Shown here: one piece after another, positions 6,223-13,862 of the stretch
Layout: each line of letters begins with the position of its first letter
Position numbering within the stretch: position 1 is the stretch's first letter
NCBI GenBank assembly: GCA_021738385.1
Contig: JAIPCF010000025.1
Coordinates: 1 to 33,857, forward strand
Length of the DNA: 33,857 bases
Direction: 5' to 3'
DNA from: Sulfuritalea sp.
GTDB taxonomy: Bacteria; Pseudomonadota; Gammaproteobacteria; Burkholderiales; Rhodocyclaceae
Notes under the pieces: generated by a model
Told to the model about the DNA's origin: nothing
Seen by the model: only the letters and a program-made list of their open reading frames with translations
Databases searched by the model: none
Program-made: the position numbers and the translations under genes

Positions 6223-7031
6223 CAGGTTGCCCCTGGTTTTGGCTGCTCCCTTGGCACAAACTGAATCGACCGTATCTCGTCGGTCGTGATGTCGAAGGGC
6301 GTGCCAAGCGTCGAGCACAACGCCGAGAAGCTTGCCTGTGCGCTCCCCAGACGAAACTGCAGTTCCGTGAGCGGACCGAGGTTACCCATCGGCCACTCGT
6401 CGATGGGAGCTCCCGGAACATCGGGATATGCACCAACCTCATTGAGCAGTTGTTGAAGATCAGCCCGCTCGGTCAGGGCAGCCTGCCGACAGAGGTGTCC
6501 GATCATCTGCATTGCTATGCATTCCCAGTTGACGATGGTGGGTCTCATGCCGTTGGGGTGAAGCAGAAGTTTCATCAGGTTCTTTGCGATGGCGGGAGGC
6601 GCCCGATTCGACAGGCTTGCCTGATCCAGTCCCAGACCGCGCATGAGCTCGCCCATGCGGGCATTGATCGCGAGGATGTTCCAAGCCCCGTCCACTGCAA
6701 CCGCTGGACAATGCAGGCCTGACAAGAGCGGGCGCAGAGCCTTGATGGCCGCGGACATTCTCGGATCACCGGATGCAGCTCGGCGATAGGCGTGCGCGAA
6801 ACCTCCTGATTGCAACAGCAGGTTCCGGTCATGGGGGGACAAGCGCAATGCCAAGCCGAGCCTCAGGATCACGTCTTCGCTCGGACTGGCGCTGCCCACC
6901 TCAAGCAGGCTCAGGTGTTTCTGCGACAGATTTGTTTGTTGCGCCAGTTCTCGCTGAGACAGTTTTCGAGATGCACGCCAGGCACGCAAAGCCTTGGGAA
7001 AAGCCGAACCGGCAGCGACCGCGCCTGCCAT
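6216..7031 (-). CDS. XRE-family regulator with MmyB-like ligand-binding domain
   Basis: Cytoplasmic transcription regulator of 271 aa. Start ATG 7031 has a good GAGGTG ribosome site; a longer frame upstream would run through the operator. Residues about 12-70 form a Cro/C1-type helix-turn-helix (KLSQRELAQQTNLSQKHLSLLEVG). The remainder is a PAS-like MmyB sensor domain (AVAVDGAWNILAINARMGELM, LLHPNGMRP.IVNWE), which binds a fatty-acid-like ligand in a characterised relative. It is divergent from a glutathione S-transferase gene, with a perfect ACTACCT-N3-AGGTAGT dyad between them. A paralogue at 17564 has a matching operator. It probably represses itself and the transferase. The 3' end coincides with repeat R5. 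Confidence 0.9.
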   Translation of the reverse strand: MAGAVAAGSAFPKALRAWRASRKLSQRELAQQTNLSQKHLSLLEVGSASPSEDVILRLGLALRLSPHDRNLLLQSGGFAHAYRRAASGDPRMSAAIKALRPLLSGLHCPAVAVDGAWNILAINARMGELMRGLGLDQASLSNRAPPAIAKNLMKLLLHPNGMRPTIVNWECIAMQMIGHLCRQAALTERADLQQLLNEVGAYPDVPGAPIDEWPMGNLGPLTELQFRLGSAQASFSALCSTLGTPFDITTDEIRSIQFVPREQPKPGATWK

Positions 7032-7088
7032 GCCTACACCTCGCTTGTCGCCCAAGAGCGAACCCCGGCCTTCCTGGCCCCCCTGGCA

Positions 7089-7105
7089 ACTACCTCGAAG
7101 GTAGT
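7089..7105. promoter_or_regulatory. Operator dyad ACTACCT-N3-AGGTAGT
   Basis: Perfect 7-bp arms around CGA in the divergent region between the XRE regulator and the transferase. It shares the core TACCT-N3-AGGTA with 18404-18420, which stands before the paralogous regulator. Confidence 0.75.
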
Positions 7106-7190
7106 CAGAGGGCGCTCCTCCGACGGGTAAAGTAACCGCTGCCAACGCATGCTTTGGGCCATCGGACAATTCTACGGGACAACATTCATC

Positions 7191-7796
7191 ATGACTATCA
7201 CTCTCTACGGCTTTCCAGCTTCCGCGAACACGCATCGCGTGCGCGCATTCTTGTCGATCCTCGGGCTTCCTTTCGAGGAACGGTTGGTTAACCTTGTCAC
7301 CGGCGAACAGAGGTTACCCGAATTCCTCAAGCTCAGTCCGGCCGGGCAGGTGCCAATTCTCATGGACGAATCCGCCACTGTGTTCGACAGCCACGCAATA
7401 CTCATCTACCTCGCCGAGAAGTACGACGCTAAGGGCACATGGTGGCCGAAGGCGGCAATTGCTCGCGCGGAGGTTCTGTCCTGGATGTTCTTCGATGCCA
7501 ACGAATTGCACAATGGCATCGGATGGTCCCGCAATCACGTGGCGTTCCGCGTTCCTGGCGACCCGGTACCATTTCAACAGCGCGGACGAAGTGCGCTGAA
7601 GACGCTCGAAGCGCGGCTCGGGGCTCATCCCTGGCTGGCGCTGGATCAGCCAACATTGGCAGACGTGACCTGCGTACCGTTGGTCGCGTTGTGCCATGAG
7701 GCGGGTCTGTCGCTCGAACACCTTCCCGCCGTGCGTGGGTGGGTCGAGCGTGTCCAAGGTGTCCCGCGCTTTCCGACCATGCCTTCTTACGGCTGA
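7191..7796 (+). CDS. Glutathione S-transferase family protein
   Basis: Soluble detoxification enzyme of 201 aa. The N-terminal thioredoxin-like domain (1-77) begins ITLYGFPASANTHRVRAFL and has the conserved cis-Pro in GQVPIL and the glutathione-contacting DSHAILIYLAEKY. The C-terminal helical domain contains LALDQPTLADVTCVPLV, whose Asp is the usual N-capping residue. Start ATG 7191 fits the fold; an upstream in-frame start at 7149 would add 14 unlikely residues. No strong ribosome site is seen. The catalytic residue is probably Ser10 or Asn12 (SANTHR) rather than Tyr. It is divergent from an XRE/MmyB-type regulator, its likely controller. Substrate unknown. Confidence 0.9.
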   Translation: MTITLYGFPASANTHRVRAFLSILGLPFEERLVNLVTGEQRLPEFLKLSPAGQVPILMDESATVFDSHAILIYLAEKYDAKGTWWPKAAIARAEVLSWMFFDANELHNGIGWSRNHVAFRVPGDPVPFQQRGRSALKTLEARLGAHPWLALDQPTLADVTCVPLVALCHEAGLSLEHLPAVRGWVERVQGVPRFPTMPSYG

Positions 7797-7868
7797 CAGG
7801 CGGGGTAGACATGGGCTGCCCTGCCTACTCACCTCCTTGCGCCACCGCAAGGACAATAGGGGACAATA

Positions 7869-8000
7869 GGGGACAGACCACGATTTTCCCGCTACCCGTG
7901 AGTATCCGGTTGGTTGCAGTTCCCGATCGATGCCATTGGTCTTTCGCATGGCGCGAAATTTAGCATTCCGCAGTCATGCGCCGCAAGTCCGTCGTTGTAC
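7869..8000 (-). repeat. Outer repeat copy R2
   Basis: GGGGACAGACCACGATTTTC, preceded by a duplicated ACAATAGGGG, aligns with R1 at 3464 in the same orientation, and the CAGTCATGCG..GCAAGT block follows at 7971. R1 and R2 frame the accessory segment with both toxin loci. The 274 bp between the transferase and the DUF3501 gene hold this repeat and copy C; no gene is seen. Confidence 0.6.
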
Positions 8001-8038
8001 GTGTGGACGGGGCGCGGCCCGCCAGGGGATGGCTCTTC

Positions 8039-8062
8039 AAAAGTCGGCGCTGGCGAGACGGC
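8039..8062 (+). repeat. 24-bp dispersed repeat, copy C
   Basis: AAAAGTCGGCGCTGGCGAGA followed by CGGC, identical to copy D at 10181 over all 24 bp. It ends 8 bp before the 3' end of the convergent DUF3501 gene. Confidence 0.85.
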
Positions 8063-8070
8063 ACCAAACC

Positions 8071-8652
8071 TCAGACCAGATCAGCGACCAGCGAAGCGCG
8101 CACGGGTTCAGGCAGCGGCCCGGTGTTTTCGGTGATTTGCGGGTGATCGACACCGACGGATAGCGCCGCACCACTCTTGGCGGCGGCGACCATCGAGGCC
8201 GTCAGTTCGAAGCGCAGAAAATGCACGGCCGAGGTTTTCTCGTCGTTCTCGCGTTCGAGGTCTTCGTCGGCAATTGCGAACACCGGTTCGAAGCCATCGA
8301 CGCGCACCCAGACGCGGTCTTCGACACCCTTGAGCAAGCTCAGCATGCGCTGCCGCTCGGCTTCATCGGTGTATTCGATCTGCATGGTGGCCTTGAAGTT
8401 GCTGCCGTTGGGCACCAGCGGCAAATAGGATTCCAGCTCATGAGTGATGCCGTCTTCCTCGAAAATCTTTTCGACGCGCAGCATTTCCTGAATCTGGTAG
8501 CGGATCAGCAGTTCGTTTTCGAATATCAGCAGAATGTGTTCGCCGAGTGCAATGCGGCGCAGCTTTTTCTGCGCCATGACTTCGGTACGCATGGCAGAGC
8601 GCGCCTTGGAATAGGCTTCGAGGGTCAATAGGGAGTCGCGGGTAATGGTCAT
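8071..8652 (-). CDS. DUF3501 family protein
   Basis: Conserved protein of 193 aa, the usual length of the DUF3501 family. Recognisable parts are ITRDSLLTLEAYSKARSAMR, then RRIALGEHILLIFENELLIRYQIQEMLRVE and the later YLPLVPNGSNFKATMQIEY. No signal peptide or membrane segment, so it should be cytosolic. Function unknown. Relatives sit next to rubrerythrin and a GlpC-like Fe-S protein, as here, which suggests a shared redox or peroxide-defence role. It is the last gene of the three, separated from the Fe-S gene by the hairpin element at 8672-8778. Start ATG 8652. Confidence 0.88.
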   Translation of the reverse strand: MTITRDSLLTLEAYSKARSAMRTEVMAQKKLRRIALGEHILLIFENELLIRYQIQEMLRVEKIFEEDGITHELESYLPLVPNGSNFKATMQIEYTDEAERQRMLSLLKGVEDRVWVRVDGFEPVFAIADEDLERENDEKTSAVHFLRFELTASMVAAAKSGAALSVGVDHPQITENTGPLPEPVRASLVADLV

Positions 8653-8671
8653 GTATGTACCTGAAGATCAG

Positions 8672-8778
8672 TTCACCACGGAGGGCACGGAGAACACGGA
8701 GAAGAGCAAAACTTGGCAATCGGGTGTTTAACAGCTCTTGTTTATTCTCCGTGTCCTCCGTGTCCTCCGTGGTGAGAA
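8672..8778. repeat. Hairpin element 1 with CACGGAG units
   Basis: The left arm TTCACCACGGAGGGCACGGA (from 8672) pairs with a right arm at 8745-8778 ending CTCCGTGGTGA. Inside, AAGAGC (8702-8707) pairs with GCTCTT (8734-8739), extending the stem. Each arm is built of short near-identical units of about 9 bp. It lies between the Fe-S protein and DUF3501 genes, so it would form in their joint mRNA. Confidence 0.8.
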
Positions 8779-8792
8779 TTGGATTTTGAGAC

Positions 8793-10127
8793 CTACTTCA
8801 ACCCGTAGGCAATGCGCAGCAGCGTCAGCGGATGCTGCTTTTCCTTCTTTCCTTCGGCACCGGCTTCGTTCATGCCTTGCAGGATGTGGCGGCCGGCGAT
8901 GGCGCAGTCGGAGCTGACGTAATCGGGCTCGTCCTTGGCCATAGCGCGGAACACCGGCTTGCCGATTTTCATCGACAGTTCGAAATACTCTTCCTTGACG
9001 CCCCAGGTGCCGTCGTGGCCGGCGCAGCGCTCGACGGTATTCACCGTTGCCCCTGTCATCTTGAGCATCTCTTCGGTTTTCCTGCCGACGTTCTGCACGC
9101 GCGAATGGCAAGGGATGTGATACGAGACCTTGCCCAGCGGCACCTTGAAGTCGGTCTTCAGCAGGCCGTCCTTGTTGCGCAGCACGAAGTATTCGAAGGG
9201 GTCGTACATCGCGGCCGAGACCTCCTTGCAGCGCGCGTCGTCGGGGAACAGCAATGGAACCTCACTCTTGAACATCAGCGTGCATGAAGGCACCGGCGTG
9301 AGGATGGCATAGCCGGCTTTGGCCAGGTCATGCATCAGCGGGATGTTGCGTTCCTTGTATTTTTCTACCGTCTGCAAATCTCCCAGTTCCAGCTTGGGCA
9401 TGCCGCAGCAGGTTTCGCCCTGCACCAGAACGTAGGGAATCTCGTTGTGGTCGAGCAGCTTCAGCAAGTCATGGCCGAGGCCGGGCTCGTTGTAATTGAC
9501 GTAGCACGTAGAGAACACGGCAACCTTGCCTGGGCTCTTGGCGCCGTCATTTACCGGATAGTTGTAGCTGGTGGTGGCGTTGGCGCGGAAGTTGGCGCTG
9601 TCGAATTCGGGCAAGTGGCGGCGGGCGTCGACGCCCAGCGCTGTTTGCAGCACGCTGCGGGCCGGGGCGAATTTGTTGGCGGCATTTACCACCTGGGCCA
9701 CCACGGGGATGGAGGACAGTGTGCCGACCAGTTCGGTTGAGGTCAGCAGTTTGTCGCGGAATTTCATCTTGCCGGTTTTGTACTGGATCGCCTTGGCGCG
9801 CAGCATGGTGTGCGGGAAATCGAGGTTCCACTCGTGCGGCGGCACGTAGGGGCACTTGGTCATGTAGCAGACGTCGCACAGATAGCACTGGTCGACGACC
9901 TTCCAGAAACTCGCCTTGGGTACACCGGCGGTTTCCGCGTCGCCGGCTTCGTCGATCAGGTCGAACAACAGCGGGAAGGCATTGCACAGCGAGACGCAAC
10001 GGCGGCAGCCGTGGCAGATGTCGAAGATGCGTTCAAGTTCTTTTTCGCAGGCGGTCTCGTTGTAGAACTCGGGGTTCTTCCAGTCGATGGCGTGGCGGGT
10101 GGGAGCTTCGAGATTTCCTTCGCGCAT
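8793..10127 (-). CDS. GlpC-like Fe-S oxidoreductase with two CCG domains
   Basis: Electron-transfer protein of 444 aa related to GlpC and heterodisulfide-reductase subunit D. Two ferredoxin-type 4Fe-4S sites lie at the N-terminus: C38, C41, C44, C48 (CHGCRRCVSLC) and C81, C84, C87, C92 (CYLCDVCYMTKC). Two CCG-like cysteine-rich domains follow: CYVNYNEP...GETCCGMP, then CHSRVQN with CAGHDGTWG. No membrane helix, so it is cytosolic or peripheral. It lies between rubrerythrin and DUF3501 on one strand, a gene trio seen in other proteobacteria, and may pass electrons to the diiron protein; that is inferred. Hairpin elements stand on both sides. Glycerol or glycolate genes are absent, arguing against an ordinary GlpC role. 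Confidence 0.88.
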   Translation of the reverse strand: MREGNLEAPTRHAIDWKNPEFYNETACEKELERIFDICHGCRRCVSLCNAFPLLFDLIDEAGDAETAGVPKASFWKVVDQCYLCDVCYMTKCPYVPPHEWNLDFPHTMLRAKAIQYKTGKMKFRDKLLTSTELVGTLSSIPVVAQVVNAANKFAPARSVLQTALGVDARRHLPEFDSANFRANATTSYNYPVNDGAKSPGKVAVFSTCYVNYNEPGLGHDLLKLLDHNEIPYVLVQGETCCGMPKLELGDLQTVEKYKERNIPLMHDLAKAGYAILTPVPSCTLMFKSEVPLLFPDDARCKEVSAAMYDPFEYFVLRNKDGLLKTDFKVPLGKVSYHIPCHSRVQNVGRKTEEMLKMTGATVNTVERCAGHDGTWGVKEEYFELSMKIGKPVFRAMAKDEPDYVSSDCAIAGRHILQGMNEAGAEGKKEKQHPLTLLRIAYGLK

Positions 10128-10180
10128 GGCAGGTCCGTATTATTTGGAAAGCGTTAATTGGTCAATCTTGTCCGATCTGC

Positions 10181-10204
10181 AAAAGTCGGCGCTGGCGAGA
10201 CGGC
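10181..10204 (+). repeat. 24-bp dispersed repeat, copy D
   Basis: Identical to copy C. It lies between the rubrerythrin and Fe-S protein genes, 24 bp before hairpin element 2. Confidence 0.85.
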
Positions 10205-10227
10205 AAGAAAAGACCAGAAAAAATTTG

Positions 10228-10293
10228 ACCACGGCGACACGGCGACACGGCGCAAACCGTGATTACTTAAAGCGCTTTTTGATTCTCGCCGTG
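10228..10293. repeat. Hairpin element 2 with CACGGCGA units
   Basis: ACCACGGCGACACGGCGA (10228-10245) and its perfect complement (10276-10293) form an 18-bp stem around a 30-nt loop. The arms consist of two GACACGGC-like units. The right flank GTGGTGAAAAGCC is nearly the same as that of element 3. It lies in the leader of the Fe-S protein gene, after rubrerythrin. Confidence 0.85.
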
Positions 10294-10324
10294 TCGCCGT
10301 GGTGAAAAGCCTTTCCTGTTTTTT

Positions 10325-10744
10325 TTAGCCGTTCAAGCTGTCCAGCGTGCGCTGGAACTTGTTGGCGTGCGAGCGCTCGGCCTTGGCCAGGGTCTCGAAC
10401 CAGTCGGCGATTTCGTCAAAGCCTTCTTCGCGCGCGGCTTTTGCCATGCCCGGGTACATGTCGGTGTACTCGTGCGTCTCACCGGCAATCGAGGCCTTGA
10501 GGTTGTCTTCGGTGCCGCCGATGGGCAGGCCGGTGGCCGGATCGCCGCTGGCTTCGAGGTACTCGAGGTGGCCGTGGGCGTGGCCCGTCTCGCCTTCAGC
10601 GGTGGAACGGAACACGGCGGAGACGTCGTTGTAGCCTTCGATGTCGGCCTTGTTCGCGAAGTACAGATAACGACGGTTGGCCTGGGATTCGCCGGCAAAC
10701 GCGGCCTTCAGGTTTTCTTCGGTTTTGGATCCCTTGAGTTGCAT
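10325..10744 (-). CDS. rbr: Rubrerythrin (diiron domain only)
   Basis: Ferritin-like diiron protein of 139 aa, a cytosolic peroxide reductase in characterised relatives. Iron ligands are visible: GESQANRRY (about 18-26), [10 protein letters not shown] (about 50-59), [23 protein letters not shown] (about 87-109, first half) and [11 protein letters not shown] near the end. The C-terminal rubredoxin domain of long rubrerythrins is absent, so an external electron donor is needed; the neighbouring Fe-S protein is a candidate. Start ATG 10744 has AGGAGT upstream. An ATAG-N7-CTAT OxyR-like dyad lies upstream at 10882-10896 next to a promoter, and oxyR is the next gene, so control by peroxide is likely. 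Confidence 0.93.
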   Translation of the reverse strand: MQLKGSKTEENLKAAFAGESQANRRYLYFANKADIEGYNDVSAVFRSTAEGETGHAHGHLEYLEASGDPATGLPIGGTEDNLKASIAGETHEYTDMYPGMAKAAREEGFDEIADWFETLAKAERSHANKFQRTLDSLNG

Positions 10745-10859
10745 AGTGGTACTCCTCTGCGTTGGATGAAAAGCAACGGGCCGTCGCCCGTCACCAAGCC
10801 ATTAAGCGTAAAGCTTGTGGACTTGCCCAAACTTTAGCGGACTATCCCTGCAAGTTCTA

Positions 10860-10896
10860 ATTGTATTTTTTCACCGAATCAATAGACGCTGACTAT
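10860..10896 (-). promoter_or_regulatory. OxyR-like dyad and promoter of rubrerythrin
   Basis: ATAGACGCTGACTAT (10882-10896) is a perfect ATAG-N7-CTAT dyad, the half unit of the OxyR consensus. A -10 TACAAT (minus strand, 10860-10865) is placed so that the CTAT arm overlaps a poor -35 region. That is the usual layout for OxyR activation. The second dyad of a full OxyR site is not clear. Confidence 0.55.
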
Positions 10897-10913
10897 GGGC
10901 TCAGTGTTTCGCC

Positions 10914-11825
10914 TCAGTGTGTCGCTGTGGTACCGGGCAGTTGGCACTCCAGCAGGGCTTTACGCATCACGTCGATGGCCTTGTGGCGGGGAAAGCTGGA
11001 GCGCCAGACCAGTCCGATACGGCGGGTGGGTGTCGGATCGGTAAAGGGTTTGACGCGCAACAGCGGGTCGTCGGCGGGGATGCCATCGACGCTGGAAGAG
11101 GGCATGACTGTGACGCCGACGCCCGAAGAGACCATGTGGCGGATGGTTTCCAGCGAACTGCCTTCGAGCACCTGCGGCGACTCACCCTGGCTGGCGCGTG
11201 CGCATAAATCGAGCACCTGATCGCGAAAGCAGTTGCCGGCGCCCAGCATCAGCAGCGGCTCGTCGAGCAGTTGCTCGGGGCGCAGCGATTCGAGCCCGGC
11301 CCAACGGTGGCTGACCGGAACCAGGGTGCGAAATGCCTCCTCATACACCGGCTGGGCGACCAGGCCGGGTTCGTCAACAGGCAAGGCCAGCACCAGCACG
11401 TCGAGTTCGGAGGCCTTGAGTTTCTCGATCAGGTTCTCGGTATAGCCCTCGACGATGAACAGGGGCATCTGCGGCGCCAGCACCTTGACTCGCGGCACCA
11501 GTGCCGGTAGCAGCCAGGGGCCGATGGTGTAGATCACGCCCAGCCGGAGCGGACCGGCCAGCGGATCCTTGCCGGCGGTGGCCACTTCGGCGACGCGGGC
11601 CGCTTCGGCCAGCACCCGTTCGGCCTGTTCCACGACCTGAATGCCAATGGCTGTGGCGCGGACATCGCCGGCGCTGCGCTCGAACAGCGCGACGCCGAGT
11701 TCGGCTTCGAGTTTCTTTACCGCGACCGACAGCGTCGGTTGCGACACATTGCACTTATCCGCCGCCCGCCCGAAGTGGTGCTCGCGAGCCAAAGCGACGA
11801 TGTAACGGAGTTCGGTCAGGGTCAT
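10914..11825 (-). CDS. oxyR: OxyR, peroxide-sensing LysR-type regulator
   Basis: LysR-type activator of 303 aa that senses hydrogen peroxide by forming a disulfide. The N-terminal helix-turn-helix is MTLTELRYIVALAREHHFGRA...CNVSQPTLSVAVKKLE. The C-terminal effector domain holds the two redox cysteines in GNCFRDQVLDLC, with the C-x8-C spacing of E. coli Cys199 and Cys208. Start ATG 11825 fits OxyR N-termini; an in-frame start 11 codons earlier is possible. Its 5' end overlaps the GNAT gene by 71 bp. The rubrerythrin gene follows on the same strand with an OxyR-like site between, so it is the likely regulator of that module. Confidence 0.95.
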   Translation of the reverse strand: MTLTELRYIVALAREHHFGRAADKCNVSQPTLSVAVKKLEAELGVALFERSAGDVRATAIGIQVVEQAERVLAEAARVAEVATAGKDPLAGPLRLGVIYTIGPWLLPALVPRVKVLAPQMPLFIVEGYTENLIEKLKASELDVLVLALPVDEPGLVAQPVYEEAFRTLVPVSHRWAGLESLRPEQLLDEPLLMLGAGNCFRDQVLDLCARASQGESPQVLEGSSLETIRHMVSSGVGVTVMPSSSVDGIPADDPLLRVKPFTDPTPTRRIGLVWRSSFPRHKAIDVMRKALLECQLPGTTATH

Positions 11826-12345
11826 GGCGGGGATCTGGGCTGGGTTTCGGTGCTGCAATTTCGCGCGAGACTATCACGACTGTGCGGTCGTCGCCCGGCA
11901 CGATGCGAAAGCCGCACTCGATCGCGACCCTGATTGCGCTGCTGTTGGACGCCTGAATCATTCCATGCATTTCAGGCAGTCCCGCGGCCAGGGCGATGTC
12001 AAGCAGCGCCTGCAACATGCGTTTGCCGATGCCACGGGCGCGGAACCGGGGAAGCACCATCAGGGCAAATTCGGCGCTACCGTTTTCGGTGGCATATTCG
12101 GCTTGTCCTGCCACTTCGCCGTCATGTCCCAGAGCGAGGACGGCGACCCGGCTGCGATGGTCGACCGTTTCCAGCCTTTGCAGGAGGGCCAGATTTGGCG
12201 CTTCGCCATGGGCGAAGTGGCGCTTGTAGAGACCGTCGCGATCCATCGCCGCGAGGAAGCGCGACACCCGATCGCGATCACTCGGCACGGCTGAGCGGAC
12301 AGGGATGGGTCGCGGGTCGGCCACCCTAGGTCGGCGGGCGATCAC
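11755..12345 (-). CDS. GNAT-family N-acetyltransferase
   Basis: Acetyl-CoA-dependent acetyltransferase of 196 aa. The GNAT core is visible: VRSAVPSDRDRVSRFL at the N-terminus, then VAGQAEYA, and the acetyl-CoA motif FALMVLPRFRARGIGKRML. Later ASNSSAIRVAIECGFR is the typical motif B region. It starts at GTG 12345, overlapping the hydrolase stop by four bases (GTGA), so translation is coupled. Its 3' end runs 71 bp into oxyR. The last 25 or so residues are Pro/Arg-rich and not part of the fold, as if the original stop was lost. Substrate unknown (protein or small amine). Confidence 0.85.
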   Translation of the reverse strand: MIARRPRVADPRPIPVRSAVPSDRDRVSRFLAAMDRDGLYKRHFAHGEAPNLALLQRLETVDHRSRVAVLALGHDGEVAGQAEYATENGSAEFALMVLPRFRARGIGKRMLQALLDIALAAGLPEMHGMIQASNSSAIRVAIECGFRIVPGDDRTVVIVSREIAAPKPSPDPRHDPDRTPLHRRFGSRAPLRAGGG

Positions 12346-13241
12346 GACGTGGCTCCGCTGACAAAGTCGGCCGTGGCCTCGATGACCAGCCGGTCGTCGA
12401 GTACGCGGCGATGACCCAGCCCCGAAGTTTGCAGCAGCCGTCCCCTGGGCCAGTGGCGGGCATGGCGCAGGCCTTCATGCATCGCGACCTCACGGTCGCC
12501 GACGTCGTGAATGACCAGAATCGGCTGCTCGCCGCGTGTGCTTTCAGCTTCAAATTCAGCCCAATCGATGCCAAAACGGTTTTCGATCCGGCGCTGGGTG
12601 GCGGCGCGCAAGGCTTCGGGCCAGCGCAGTGCGGCGGCGATACGAAGCGTGTGATCAACCAGACTGGCAGGCGGAGCGATGAGAACACCGACTTTGATGT
12701 CGGGTCGCTGGGCCAAAGCGATGGTCGCCATGGCGCCACCGACCGAGTGGGCGACAATGGCGTGTACCGGACCCAGATGATCGAGCACTGCATTGAGTCC
12801 TTGCAGGATGTGCGGTAACGATGACTCTTCACCTCCGGTCATGCCATGCCCTGGCGCATCGTAGGTGACGACGGAGAAGCCGCGCTCGAGCAGGGGATCG
12901 ATGAAGCTGCGCAGTTGCATGCCGCGTCCGCCCCAGCCATGCACCAGCAGCACCGTCGGATCGCTGGCGCGACCCCAGCGCCAGGCGATCAGGCGCCCGG
13001 TCACAAAGGGTACCGGCACAAGACTGGCTTCCTCCAGCGTCGCCAGTTCGGCGTCGGAAAACGCATGACGCGGCGGCGTCAGCATCTGTTTGACGGCCCG
13101 GTCGATCGCCTTCATGGGTGCAAATTTCCACAGCGCGCGATAGATCGAGCGATGCCAGAGCAGGGCGGCCGAAAATTTAACAGTACGAACGATCGTGCGA
13201 TTACTGGGCCAAAAAAAAGCCGGCTTCAGATTCAGTTCCAT
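12342..13241 (-). CDS. Alpha/beta-hydrolase
   Basis: Serine hydrolase of 299 aa with the alpha/beta fold. Oxyanion motif HGWGG (101-105), YDAPGHG (128-132 region), nucleophile S166 in VAHSVGG, acid D246 or D249 in VIHDVGDREV, and H277 in GLGHRRV form a complete catalytic set. The first 90 residues are an unusual extension with no clear signal peptide. It is the middle gene of a TetR-hydrolase-GNAT operon: 2 bp separate it from the TetR gene and it overlaps the GNAT gene by 4 bp. Probably an esterase or thioesterase-like enzyme; the substrate may be related to the TetR ligand. Confidence 0.88.
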   Translation of the reverse strand: MELNLKPAFFWPSNRTIVRTVKFSAALLWHRSIYRALWKFAPMKAIDRAVKQMLTPPRHAFSDAELATLEEASLVPVPFVTGRLIAWRWGRASDPTVLLVHGWGGRGMQLRSFIDPLLERGFSVVTYDAPGHGMTGGEESSLPHILQGLNAVLDHLGPVHAIVAHSVGGAMATIALAQRPDIKVGVLIAPPASLVDHTLRIAAALRWPEALRAATQRRIENRFGIDWAEFEAESTRGEQPILVIHDVGDREVAMHEGLRHARHWPRGRLLQTSGLGHRRVLDDRLVIEATADFVSGATS

Positions 13242-13243
13242 GA

Positions 13244-13849
13244 TTACTCCTTCTCTTTCAACACTGCGTTGTCGCGAACCAGACGATCAAATGCAATCAA
13301 CGCCCGGCGGTCCGCGTCCGGGTCGTCAAGCAGGCGACGGCTTTGCTGCGTCACCTGGTAGATGCCTTCCAGCTCAAAGGCGAACTGATCAATGTCGGTA
13401 TCCGGTCGCAGCTCACCGGTTTCAATGGCCTTGGCTATCGTCTCGGCGAGCGTGCGTCGCATGGCCAACAGTCCGTTCTTGACCTCTTCCCGCAGTGGGC
13501 CGGGCTGGTCGTCGAACTCGGCGGCGGCGGCCATGATCACACAGCCCCCGGGCAAACAGGCCTCCCGAGTCCAGTCCAGCCAGTTAAGGACGATGGCGCG
13601 CAAGCGTGTCAGCCCCCGCGGTTGCCGAAACGCGGGGCGCAAGACGATGTCGGCGAAGCGCTGCTGCGACTCCCGCAGGACAGCCAACTGCAACTCTTCC
13701 TTGGAGCCGAAATGCGCGAACAAGCCGCTCTTCGACATGTGTGTACGCTCGGCGAGCGCACCGATGCTCAGTCCTCCGACGCCGACGCAGCTCGCCATCG
13801 AGAACGCCTCGTCGAGAATTGCCTGCCGTGTCTCTTCGCCTTTGCTCAT
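13244..13849 (-). CDS. TetR/AcrR-family repressor
   Basis: Cytoplasmic repressor of 201 aa. The N-terminal TetR helix-turn-helix (about 6-52) reads TRQAILDEAFSMAS...LSIGALAERTHMSKSGLFAHFGSKEELQ. The C-terminal part, with LPGGCVIMAAAAEFDDQPGPLRE, is typical of a widespread TetR subgroup. It heads the operon with the hydrolase and GNAT genes. A TACGA-N4-TCGTA dyad lies 14 bp upstream of the start (13863-13876). Its ligand is unknown. Confidence 0.92.
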   Translation of the reverse strand: MSKGEETRQAILDEAFSMASCVGVGGLSIGALAERTHMSKSGLFAHFGSKEELQLAVLRESQQRFADIVLRPAFRQPRGLTRLRAIVLNWLDWTREACLPGGCVIMAAAAEFDDQPGPLREEVKNGLLAMRRTLAETIAKAIETGELRPDTDIDQFAFELEGIYQVTQQSRRLLDDPDADRRALIAFDRLVRDNAVLKEKE

Positions 13850-13862
13850 GGCGACAATATAG

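Noticed and set aside
7930..8163. Small frame over R2 as a possible transposase fragment
   Set aside because: Its translation shows no transposase motif; the region is better explained as repeat remnant.
8672..8778. Short tandem units considered as a CRISPR-like array
   Set aside because: Units are only about 9 bp with no spacers, and the two arms are inverted to each other, so it is a hairpin.
10325..10744. Rubrerythrin as the missing rubredoxin partner of AlkB
   Set aside because: It has no rubredoxin domain (no CxxC pairs), so it cannot serve as the electron carrier.
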